The translations under genes and the position numbers were made by a program. The notes beneath the pieces were generated by a model, which saw only the letters and a list, made by a program, of their open reading frames with translations, was not told where the DNA came from and made no database searches. This document shows, piece by piece, positions 23,128 through 33,590 of a stretch of DNA of 64,000 nucleotides. The DNA is from Macrostomum hystrix (lineage: Eukaryota > Platyhelminthes > Macrostomidae). How positions within the stretch are numbered: position 1 is the first letter of the stretch; every line of letters starts with the position of its first letter. The DNA is taken from NCBI GenBank assembly GCA_950097015.1, contig CATNEN010000038.1, positions 5,873,001-5,937,000 of the forward strand. Reading direction: 5' to 3'.

Positions 23128-24906
23128 ATGTTCGCGCTTGGAAAACTTATGCGACACAAGCGAGAGTACATGGATCTCTGCGACCCAGACAAGCCTCTAG
23201 AGATGAAGACAATCGAAAAGACTGTGTTGAAAAACTTTGACAGCATCTGTCTGCTGCTCAACAAGCCAGAGTTCAAGGCTCAGCGACAGCCTAATCTACT
23301 GGCCACGCTTCCTCGGCTGGCTCAGATCATTCGCGACATCTGGACACAAGCTGAGGAAGAGAGCAAGGACCTCAGCGGCAACACCTACTGGCGCAATGTC
23401 CTCAGGACGCTGGCTGATCATTGCTGGGACCTTTCTGTCTTGGTTCGCGACCATCCAAAGGAAATTGAAAGGCCTAGCACGCAGGCTAGTCAGCAATATT
23501 TCCAGTTGTCAATGAGCCTGTTTTGCATTCAGCTGGAACTGGAAGCAATGTTTCCTGGCCGCCGATACGCTGCCTATAAGATCGAAAGTTCCGAAACAGC
23601 AGCGGATTGGTGGAAGCGCCAATTTGGACGCAGTGATTTAGTCACCTGGCATGACTTTCAGTTCGCCATGAACAAACGGTTCAACATCAAGTCGATTGCA
23701 GAGGCTAACGAACTCAAACGTGACGTCAATATCACGGGCAGTGACCACGTGTCCATCTACGAGTTCGACATTTTTTCTCGCCTCTTCGCACCGTGGTGCG
23801 ATCAGACTGTCGATCTGTGGCGCACCATCGTCAAGGACCACCCGGCATTCGTGCGTCTGCACTTCCGCGAGGTCAAGAACCTGCTTCGAGGGCAGCGTCC
23901 GTACAGCTACCTATTCAGGCGGTCCACCAACACGCCCGCGGTGTGGTCCATCGGATACATCAATGAGACTGGCATAGTCACGCAGATTCTGGTGAAACAA
24001 GAAAAAACCATTGTTGAGGCACTGACGGAGTGCACGGAGCGCGGCCTTTTACTATTCCCAGCTGGCAAAGACGCTTGTTTCGCTCCAAGCTTAGATGCGT
24101 TTCAGCAGGGCAGTCCCGAAGGAACGCAAGGGGAAAAGGTGAAAGGCTGTAAGCCTAAGAAACTTAATCGAAAGCAGCAACCTGAAGAAATCTACGTTGT
24201 GGCACCGGAGTTACAGTGCAGTCTGTGCTCTCAACGGTCTGATGAAGTGACTTCGATGGAGTCTTGCGTGCACGTCTTATGCGACAACTGCTTTGACCGC
24301 CATGTGCAGCCAAAGCTTTACGAAGCATGTGGAGAGCGTAGTAGCGCGGGAGGTCTCAAGCTGTTCTGTCCTGTGTGCCAAAGTGTCAATGCGGAGGCGG
24401 CCGCGCTCAGAGAGGTGGACCTGATCTGTTTGGACGACGATGGCCGGATTTCCGAGGCGCTGAAGGCCGAAAAAGCCGTAGATTTGGCCTCGCAGAAGAA
24501 CCATCTGGCTGAATTTGACCCGCTTCATAAACCTGAGACGCCAGCCCAAGCTAACAATGCGGCTTCAGAACAGCAAAACGAAATCGAAGAGCTTTACGAT
24601 AAGCCAATCAAACCAGCGAAGAAGCGCGCTCTTGTAGTACCGAAACTTCAGCTAAACGAAGCCGCCAACGAGTACTCACTGCTCGCCAACAGCAGCTCTC
24701 AAGTCGTTACCGAGGCCTCAGAAGCCGTTCCTTGCGGGAAGCCACAGAGCTGCTACCTGTTCTATGGCAGTGAGGAGGCTGTGCGCCATCTGCTGAGACA
24801 GGTACCAGGTCTGAAGTGCGTCCAGCTTGGCAAAGGGCCCCAACATGACGGTTCCAGTTCAGACGAGCATCTCTACAGCTCGATCTGGGGCGGCAAAAGC
24901 GACTGA
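23128..24906 (+). CDS. Cbl-family E3 ubiquitin ligase, single exon, divergent
   Basis: A 592-residue RING E3 ligase. Cbl proteins bind phosphotyrosine motifs on activated kinases and ubiquitylate them. All core domains are present in order: four-helix bundle (about 5-145), EF-hand-like region (about 150-225, with HVSIYEFDIFSRLF), divergent SH2 (about 228-325), linker, and RING (364-417). The SH2 phosphotyrosine-binding Arg is Arg264 (YLFRRS). The linker Tyr may be Tyr356 (EEIYVVA). RING ligands are Cys364, 367, 380, His382, Cys385, 388, 414 and 417. The Cys388-Cys414 loop is about twice the usual length, and the E2-contacting Trp of Cbl is replaced (CFDRHV). A lysine-rich insertion (about 335-352) separates SH2 from RING. 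The C-terminus is short, with no proline-rich tail or UBA. There are no introns in the frame; AATAAA follows at 24987. Confidence 0.92.
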   Translation: MFALGKLMRHKREYMDLCDPDKPLEMKTIEKTVLKNFDSICLLLNKPEFKAQRQPNLLATLPRLAQIIRDIWTQAEEESKDLSGNTYWRNVLRTLADHCWDLSVLVRDHPKEIERPSTQASQQYFQLSMSLFCIQLELEAMFPGRRYAAYKIESSETAADWWKRQFGRSDLVTWHDFQFAMNKRFNIKSIAEANELKRDVNITGSDHVSIYEFDIFSRLFAPWCDQTVDLWRTIVKDHPAFVRLHFREVKNLLRGQRPYSYLFRRSTNTPAVWSIGYINETGIVTQILVKQEKTIVEALTECTERGLLLFPAGKDACFAPSLDAFQQGSPEGTQGEKVKGCKPKKLNRKQQPEEIYVVAPELQCSLCSQRSDEVTSMESCVHVLCDNCFDRHVQPKLYEACGERSSAGGLKLFCPVCQSVNAEAAALREVDLICLDDDGRISEALKAEKAVDLASQKNHLAEFDPLHKPETPAQANNAASEQQNEIEELYDKPIKPAKKRALVVPKLQLNEAANEYSLLANSSSQVVTEASEAVPCGKPQSCYLFYGSEEAVRHLLRQVPGLKCVQLGKGPQHDGSSSDEHLYSSIWGGKSD

Positions 24907-24986
24907 TGCTCAAATGAGTACAGTCCATAATCTCATAGCTAACTGTCATGAGTGATTTACTCAAGGCCATCAAGTTAGAAACTAAA

Positions 24987-24992
24987 AATAAA
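24987..24992 (+). other. Polyadenylation signal of the Cbl gene
   Basis: AATAAA lies about 80 bases after the Cbl stop codon, on the coding strand, in an A-rich context. Confidence 0.6.
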
Positions 24993-26994
24993 GACTATGT
25001 CTTGAGTATTTTTCTTGAAAAAAAATCTTCTATTTTGAAACTTGCATGAATATCTATTTTTTTCGCCTTAAAAACCTTGAAAGCAACCTGTCCTTTTTTC
25101 TATTCGCCTATATTCGCCTAAATTTATTCCGTCTGCTCGCTTTATGGAAAGAAAGACGTTGGTTTGCAAAATATTGCTAAAACAGTTATACTGGATTTAA
25201 ACTCATGAAAATTTTCATTATCAAGGCTCCTTTAGTAAGCATACTTTAGTTGTGCAGACTTCAACAAAAGTATACCTGTTTAATTTTCTGCTCCGCACTT
25301 GCAACTCGAGAATTGACGGCGGTGTGTTTCTAGCAGTCATTCAGCAAACAATTTCCCTTCTGAGTTTCAATTGGCGGATTTTAATCTTGCTTTATCTAGT
25401 TTTCTTTTGCTTTTGATGGCCCATTTTGTGTCTGTCATTGATATTTGTTAGTTGAGCATAGCAGAAGGGCGTCCGATTTCACAAATGCTGAGAGGAGTGC
25501 AAAAGCACCTGTCATTTACCTGAGATATTCAAGGTATGTATGAATTGCACCCATGCAACCCATGAAAGCCTGTCAGCAGTAGCCATTAGTTAAACATATG
25601 GATTCAGAGGCTGAGTACTTTTATTAGTCGTTTAACGTATATGCAATAAAACAAAATAAGCCTTAAACTCTGAAGTCCATGGCGCTCTGCTCTAAATAAG
25701 AAAAAGTCCTTACTAACCTCAAAAGTCATCACTAGCACGTTTATCTAGTCGACTCTAGTCACTTTTTCGGTTACTGCACGTGCGCTTGTCAAGAAGAAAT
25801 CATAGACAGATTTTTTCCAGTGCGATGCCATTTAATTAAAGAAATAAATACTCATTGAAAACGCAGTGAGGAATTTAATCAGTAAATATTAGGTCGTACT
25901 AAGGTCAAAGAGCTAGCTATAACCTAGTTTAAAAAGAACAGTTTTGACTGAGCCTCGAAGTTAATTTAGTTTTATTTCACTGCTAAAAGCTGATGGCTGT
26001 TCAAAAGGAAATTTTTTTTTGAAAGCCGCGCTTTGAAATTCAGGAAGAGCGACATGGAGAGGAGCTAAAGCGGGTACGGCCAATGAGCTGAAAAAGAGGT
26101 TTCACTTCCTAAAGCTAATTCACTGTAATTATGCGCACCTGTGAACGCAGTGAATTAAAATTTTCAAAAATAAGTCCTTAAAATAATTTCAGCATCAGCA
26201 AATCAGGGAGCCACTCGCGTCTTAACTTTTGTCAATTAGCCAATTTAAAATCATGATATAGAAATCAAAAGCGGCTCCCTCACTCTACATAATTAAAACA
26301 CCTGAAAATCGAAATGGAAAAGGTCTCAAAGGACTAAAGCTTCTTCCAATTTTCTGACCTAATGCGACCTGCACTATGCAGGCGGACCAAAGTGCGCGAG
26401 TCGTGGACCTCCAGCTCAAGAGTGGGGGAGGTAAGCTAAGCAAAAAAGAAAACTTAATTACAGAAAGTTGGCTCTCTCAAAGAGAACTGCTAGCCTTTCA
26501 ATTTTGTTCCGGCAGCTCTAATTACATGCAGGTGGCAAAAATTCATCTCGTGAAGCAGCGACTGCAGACAGTTCAACGCGCCGCTATATAGGTCCACCAG
26601 GTAAGTCCGTTAATTTATACTGCAGCACAGTTCACGCTCTCATTTGTGGGGTTTGCTAGGCTGCTCTAAAAATATATTGTAAATGTACTTGTCGTTTGAT
26701 TAGCACCACTCCGTGGATTTAGACTCGATAAGCCTACTGGTTGCTATGGTTACAAATCCTTTCCTTGTCAAGGAAGCGCGGCAGAACTAAAAACGACGCT
26801 CATCAGCGACTTAAGCTCGTACAACGGAGAGCAGCTGCAGCTTTTTGTAATCCCGGGCTGATTGTCGCATTAGGCGTTCTTTCAATAAAGCTTTCTATAA
26901 AAATCACATCGAAGGCTGTCTTAAAGGAAGCAGCAGCTGGATCGGATTATTGCTCACTTATTAGGTAAGGAATTTACACGTGAGAAGTTCCATA
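24993..26994. other. AT-rich intergenic DNA
   Basis: No gene or shared repeat recognised. Short frames at 26376-26968 have no supporting domain. Confidence 0.4.
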
Positions 26995-27370
26995 GGGGGT
27001 GAGTAACAGAACGGTCCAACACGCCTTTGCGTCTCGAACCACGGTCCGTGAGCTCGATTCCGCGGCGAGGCCACATTTATTCGGGGCGAAGGAGAAGACT
27101 TGGGAAGCTTGCCGTGAAATTTACGCCCTTAAGGGCCAACCTACAAAGGACCAAAGTGAGAGTGTACACTACCTGACGATGAGAAAGTCAGGGCAGATGT
27201 ACACACCTGTGTGAGTGTGTGCCTGCAAACAGTTATCTGTGTGCGTGTAAGTTCACAGATGAGCGAAATGGGCTGAATTGCCTCCTCGCTGGCTGTGGGT
27301 CTACCACCTAGTGCAGACCGGACCAAATTATGTGCGAGTGCCAACAGCCCTCCCGCAAATGTTGTTATTA
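26995..27370 (+). mobile_element. tRNA-derived SINE, full-length copy S3
   Basis: It starts GGGGGTGAGTAACAGAACGG, with the B-box-like GAGCTCGATTCC at about 27051-27062, then the common body and a short TTGTTATTA tail. It ends about 100 bases beyond the 3' end of the TRP-like gene. Confidence 0.85.
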
Positions 27371-27467
27371 CGTGTATGTTCCATGTTGCTTAATCGAAAA
27401 ATTAAAATGAGGCAAATGACAGACGACAAATAAAAATTCAAAATGACAGGACGATGTCGGAGACAGA

Positions 27468-30400
27468 CTAGCCATTGACAGGGGCAGTAGAAGTTCTTTT
27501 CCCTTCGTCGTCAAAAGCGTCAAAAAAGACTTCGTCTAGCTCTCCCGCTGCTGAAGCCGTCAGCGAGTCGAGCGTGTCCTCGTTGAACTCAATGAGCTTA
27601 CTCGAGGGGCCCAGCGCCTTGTGCAGCTCCAGCCGAACCGGCCGCGTGCCGAACAGCCGGTTGCTCAGCTTGCGGACGAAGAAGAAGGTGCACTCACTAA
27701 AATCGGCTGCGCTGAGCATCAGGATGTAGCGGTTTTCAATGTCGTGCTCAATTACCTGGTTGACTACTGAGGACAGAATACCGACGACAAAGTTAATGAA
27801 CAGCACTGGAAAGAATGGGATGAACAGCAGGTGGGTCACGTCCAGATCAATGCGATCGTTATCCGGATAAAATTTATTCGCATCCAACACGTTCAAAGAC
27901 ACGAGGAACGTTGTGTAGAACGCCTTGAAAAACTCAGGCAACGTGTCCGGTCTGGTCGCATTGCTGCTCGCATCTGTCCCTGAGAATGTGAAGCTCGACT
28001 GGAACATGCGCGCGAACATCGCCACCAGTAGCAGAAAGAATAGCATGAACGCTGTGAATGCGCCAAGACTGTTGTAGAAGCTGCTCATGAGAGTGGTCAG
28101 CGGCGCGTGCAGGCGCATGAAGCACACCACAGAGAATACATTCGCCACTAGGAACAGAATTATGCAGCACCCGCTGACGGTGTAGATGAAAGAGCCGAAC
28201 ATTGCGCAGCTCTGCTCAGCGAATGCGTACAGCCAGAGCAGAAATGTAGAGATTGGTGTGACCAGAGTGCCTGGCAGCAGCCAGCCTTTCAGATCCGAGT
28301 AATTTCGCCGCGGCGATCGCGGATAACCAGCTCTGGGTCTGAAATTGTCACGATTTCCAGGCTCATTTTAAGCTCACTTAAATTACTTTCTTTCTGAGTA
28401 AAACAGTTTCTGGATTATTTTCTGTGCAACGATACACCTTAGAGTGTTTTGCGAAGTGTTTTGTTTAGTATACGAAGGCCTGAAGCAATCATGCGAAAAT
28501 TCGCTTGTTGGCATGCAAATTTCAGTAAAACTTTGCGCTCTTCAGTAAATATTGTATACTAAATGAAAAAGTGCAACTAGCCTAATTTTGAGCTGAGGAC
28601 AGTTGCTTTCTTCTCTGTGTCATCCCTACAATGCAAGTTGTTATGTTACCTCTCTGTGTCTCTATTGTCTTGCATCAATTAGTAGATTGTTTTGTCTTTA
28701 GGTGAATAATATTTTCTAAGTTCCAGACCTTGCTTGAGATTTCTTCTGCAACTACGAGTACCAAGGGCGTACCCCGTTTTCATGTCTCGCATGCTGCGAG
28801 TATAGTTTGTCATTTCCGAATCGCAATGTTTCGCAATAGGTCGCAGTTGTCTATGAAATTTCAGAGTCTCGACTTTTCAGAGTTATAGCCCAGGACTGAA
28901 TGCTTCTCTTTTGAATATTGTAAAGTAGGGGAGGGTATCCTAAATCTGATCTGTTAGCTCTGATTTAATATTGCAGTTTTGCTGTTTTTAAAGCAGCAAA
29001 CTCAGAAAACTTCATCGATCCCAGGGTCCCAGTTTCCAAGAAGTCAGAGCGCCACAAACCTCAGATACGCAAAGTGTTGCATGCTGAACTTGTATCCCAG
29101 CCCCAATGCTAATGTAGGATTAATATATCGCCGCTGAGTGCTTTAACGGTCTTAGCATGAGTGTGCAATAGTATATTATTACCCAGGCTTTCAGGGCGAT
29201 AATGGGAAAGCCAGAGGGCGCCGAAGGCGCCCGAGGGATTTCTCATTATCGCCCGCAAAGCCTGGGTAATACTGTGATTGTACCATAGACTATGTGGCTT
29301 ATAGTATGTGGCTATACGTTAAAATACACAAAAATAATCCATTATCGGCCCAACTTTTCGGGCCAAAATGACATCGTCTATGGCAATAATCGAATATCAG
29401 CCCGCCCGATAGCCACGTAGTCATGGTACAATTTATATTAGTTGCATTGTAATATGCAAGCTGGGCCATAGACACTTTAACCGTTAGTAAACTTGTTAAC
29501 GTTGTATGCTTCATCTGTTCCACTTTTGAAATAAATGACTCAACTTAGCGCGGTTGAGTTTCTACCATGGACTACTTGCGTTACACGCACGCTGTCTAAC
29601 GTTTAATGCACCGCATTGCGTGTTACAATGGACTTTTATTTGTCAGCAATCACACACTTAAGTTACGCTCTGCTCCTTTTGTCTATGTTCCGCAGCCCAC
29701 GGAGATGCATCTCTGTGGATCCCCTCAGCATGTTTACATATAAAGAAAGTCTTGTTACAAATACACGCACCAAAAGGGACTTCATGTCACACTCCCATTA
29801 AGCATTACTTCGTCTTCATTGAGGCGCAAGCTACAGACACATCACAAAGAACTATGCTTTTTTATTGTGATTGTAGAGAAAAACATTAAATTACTTGCGT
29901 TATATTAAATCTACACCTTGTTAACTCACTCCTAAGGCTTGAGTATCTGCGTACTCGTATTCAAGTAATTTATAAAGAAGACGTGAAACTGAATTATTAC
30001 ATCTTTGCCGAACTAAACAAGCATATGCTGCTTGTGAAAGCAGCCTGCGTTGATTAGAAAGAATAGCGAAAAATTAACTGTGGAATGAAGGAAAATTATT
30101 AAGCCCTCTTATTTCTTATGTCCTACATCACATGCTTCAAGGAAAAGGGATTTGCACTCCAGCGATGCCATGAGAGAGACTGGAAACCGGTTCTCAAAGT
30201 CTAAGAAGACAGCCGCTTGTTTTCCTGAAGCGGAATATGATTCTAATGAGATCTGCAAGTGAGTCTGAGGCAGCCCCAATCCGCAGCTGCAATTTTTTAC
30301 TCATTGCGACGTTTTTTAAGAGACAAAGAAATAGAAAAAGCGTTCGCTCACAGAAGCTTTGCTCATTATTCTTACTTTTTCCTGGCAACTTGAGTTCCCT

Positions 30401-31703
30401 ATTCAAATGTGCAACTTCTTCTTGTCCCATTGTTTGTTGGGCGCAAAAAGTTCCCGGAGGGTGTGACATTTTTCAGTGCATAACTTTTTTCATCCAAAAA
30501 ATCGGAGCAGGAGATGACATTGCTTTTTCAGTTACCATTGGATCTAGTGGGACATTAGCTTTTTTAAGATGCACTTTAAAAGTATAAATTTTAATTTCTA
30601 AGTAATCAAATTTAGTGGTTTAAATTACCTGTAGTATTCCTTTCGCAAGATGCCCGCAACAATTAGACACAAGCCGATAAGCATGATGGCTGTCCAGGAG
30701 CTGAGTATTGTGAGCAGGCCGACCGGGTAGGGAAACGTCCTGCCGTTGCAACGCGCTCGCAAATAGTCATTTGCAGACGTGCCAAAAAATACAACAGAGG
30801 TCAGGGTCAGCAAGGTGGCTGATATCAGGTACAGGTAAATGTACAACCGATTGCGCTTGAACAGCTCATCAACCCACAGGTGCCAGATGAAGCCCTTTCG
30901 GAAGATGCCGAGCGCTTTGACCTGAGGCAAAGTGGTCTCGCCGTACAGATCCAGTAGGATGCAGATGGGACTGTTGAAGAAGCCGGGATCTTCTCCGACG
31001 TAACTGGAAACGTCCATTGTGATGCGCTCGGTGATGCCGTCTGCCTCGCTGAGCAGCAGGCAGTTTGGAGAGTGATAGTAGATGATGTACTCAACAAAGT
31101 TTGCGAGCCCGAGGTATACACCCAGTTGAGCGGAGTCATGCCAGAGTCGCAGACCTTGTTAAGCGCGCGGCTCTGCTGCTCTCGGCTGAACAGTCGGTGA
31201 TGAAACAGCGCCAGGAGGCTCCGAATGTCAGCGGACTCATCGGGTGCGACATTGCCCTTCAAGCTAGACATGAACTTGATGGCGCTCATGAGCATGTGGT
31301 AGGCGGTCATGCCGTGCTCTGTCTGCTCATAGAAGGCTATGCCCGACTCGTGCATCAGCAGCAGACAGCGGCGCGCGTTGTAGAACATGGCCATGAAAAA
31401 TGGGTTGGTTGGCAGCAGATGTGCACAATGGAGGCAATCGGATTCCAGGCTTTTTGCCTGAGCCCATCGTCATCGCAACTGCGCAAGAAGGCCCCCCAGC
31501 TGCCGATGCGCTGAGCAAATATTCTCAAATCGATGTCATTATCGTTGGCGAGGCACTTGATGAAAGCCAGCCAGAGCCTGCGGTCCGGAAGGAAGGTCGC
31601 AACGTCAATCGGACGTTCAGCGCTCGACGAGTCCCCAGCAGCTGACTCTGGAGATCAGCTTGATGAGGAATACGAAGTCTTCATTGTCATGAGTAGTTTG
31701 CAT
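27468..31703 (-). CDS. Ankyrin-TRP-like cation channel, two exons, 5' exon frameshifted
   Basis: Likely a plasma- or endo-membrane cation channel. The 3' exon (28338-27468) joins the 5' exon (donor at 30628, GTAATT) in phase 2 across a 2.3-kb intron; both sides agree in frame and hydropathy. Domains: an N-terminal ankyrin-like region (GMTAYHMLMSAIKF; GMTPLNW...YLGLANFVEYI), a pre-S1 segment, S1 (YIYLYLISATLLTLTSVVFF), S2, then in the second exon S3-S5, a pore-like segment (FFKAFYTTFLVSLNVLD) and S6 (FFPVLFINFVVGILSS), and a cytosolic tail. The subfamily (TRPA or TRPV-like) is not clear. The 5' exon needs single-base corrections near 31121-31123, 31451-31455 and 31633-31636, all homopolymer runs. 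It is therefore either a pseudogene or carries assembly errors. The first ATG I can place is at 31703. Confidence 0.7.
28339..30628 (-). other. Intron of the TRP-like gene
   Basis: A 2.3-kb intron bounded by GTAATT (donor, minus strand) and TTTCAG (acceptor). It contains the foldback element at 29178-29432 and no other recognised gene. Open frames at 30194-30587 are overlapping chance frames. Confidence 0.65.
29178..29432. repeat. Foldback element: two adjacent long hairpins
   Basis: Hairpin 1 (29178-29270) has outer arms ATTACCCAGGCTTT / AAAGCCTGGGTAAT and an inner perfect stem GGGCGCC-GAA-GGCGCCC. Hairpin 2 (29277-29432) has arms ATTGTACCATAGACTATGTG and its near-complement ending ATGGTACAAT. 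No reading frame. It may be a foldback/MITE-type element, or two. Part of the second motif ('atggtaca..ggctatcggg') recurs near 58758-58800. Confidence 0.75.
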
Positions 31704-33590
31704 AAACCATGAATTTTAGCGATGCGATTGCATTGGGAGTGCTAAATTAAGCGCAGTATAAAATACGGCGATCAACCCTTTTGTCCCAAGCTTCCCATTG
31801 TTTGCTGTGCAAGCAATATTGACCGCGGAGTCACAAATTCATCAGGCTAAAATTGATCTATCCGATGGGCAGCCTTTAAAAGCGGCGATCAGCCCGAGAG
31901 TTAACTAATGCTTTGAAGCCGAACCGCGGAGTTTGATTGGCATCGCCACAATGGGCTACTGAATTACAAACGTCCTCATCTGTTTATTATAGGAGAGATA
32001 CCAATGAGAGATGATGGAGTAAGGCAGACGGAATAGAATTAATGATCAGAGCACTGAGCGATGCTACTCTACCAGCAAATTCCGCTTGTGTTTGCTAATG
32101 GTTGATTACCGCGCACTCTCAGCTCCCTACTGTACCGAGCAAATAATTAATGCCATCTAGCTTTTTAATGAACTTAATTCAATTCAAACTTAATTATATT
32201 ATTTAAGCGCTTTGCTATCGACGGAAGAGTTTTTTCTAACTTCAGAAGAGTTTATGAAGAACTGTCGCTTCTGCTATCGATCTTTGTATTGATGTATTGA
32301 TAAATACAAGCCTTGATTGCTTGATATACACGTCATCTCATTCATAAATTGGTCGATATGTGTATCAATCGTGAAAAAAATAGGCTATGCAAATTGATTA
32401 TTTATGAATAAATTGAAAAACTGTATCAGATAATATCAAATCGGACACACGTCTTGCATTCGACAGTAGCTGCACAATCAAATGAAAACCATGATATTCG
32501 ATAACCTAAGGCTGCAAGTATATGACAAGCGTTCTATAACTCGATAGTTTTTTTCCGAAAGTCAAAGAAATATAAAGATTTATTTATATTTATAAAGTAG
32601 GTGCAACGATACGATAAATATTTCTAAAGTATTTATATTATATAAATATTTCACTTTTTTCACTAAAGAAATAGTGAAATATTCCTATCTCGCTAGCGCA
32701 TTTCTCAGTGAAAATATGCCTCGTTTTTTCCAAGAAACGAAGCGTCCCGTCCTTCTTTTTGTGGTCCTTGCTATAGCTATATGCAGAGCTATGTACGAGT
32801 TTTATGATTCTACCTTATATATACCTTAGTATATATAATATATACCTTGTATACCTTAGAGCTTTATGAGTCCACTGCCCCTCAACTTTATTTGAATATT
32901 CAGGTTTTTACAGGTATAAAAATTTTAGGTTGCTAAAATTGTGAACATGTCTCGCTTTTTAACCCAAAACTTAGTCTAGTCCATATAGTCAATAAGACTG
33001 GTGACTTTAAGAATGAAAGTTTGGATAAAATGTTGAAAAATATTCAAAGAGACAGACTCTTAGTGTCACTATTTACTTTTCTCCATTCAGGCTTGAGTGT
33101 GTTTTAAGTGGGGTCGGTAAAAAATAACACATTGCGTATAGCACCATCTAATTTGTGTTTTAGTATGGCAAAAAATACACGGAAAAGCATCAAACCAAAA
33201 AGCCTTTTTTAGTAATTTACTTGCTGAATTATTTTGACCATTTCTGTAAACTTAAGATATGATTTGTTAAATGCATTCCTTCAGCTGGCGTAGTCAACTT
33301 TTTTAACTTGCTTATTTTCTGCCATTTATTTTCTGGGATCATTTTTAACGTGACAAACAAACTCATGATATTTTCAAAGCGTTTTATTGATAACATTTAC
33401 ATTTTCTTTCCAGTTAGACAATTAAATGTCTGACCCATATTTCTGATCTATATTAGATTTTCTGATTTTAAACCTTCTTGAGTAATTTAATTCACTCATC
33501 TTGATCTGCTCTGTGTTCACGTACATGTATTGTGTACGAATATTTGATTAGTTATGTATAAATTTAAGCACACAATTATTATCTTTCTAG
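31704..33590. other. AT-rich spacer between divergent TRP-like and p24 genes
   Basis: It should contain the promoters of both genes and the missing first exon of the p24 gene. A signal-peptide-like frame starts at the ATG 32716-32718 (RPVLLFVVLAIAICRA), but no donor after it joins in phase to 33591. Another candidate, an ATG about 310 bases upstream of the acceptor, has a weak donor. Neither is assigned. Confidence 0.4.

Noticed and set aside
31101-31645. Plus-strand frames over the TRP-like exon
   Set aside because: Antisense shadows; the minus strand shows ankyrin-like and transmembrane sequence and a matching splice junction.
32716-32836. Signal-peptide-like frame as first exon of the p24 gene
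   Set aside because: No donor site after it joins in phase to the exon at 33591, so it was not included in the gene model.
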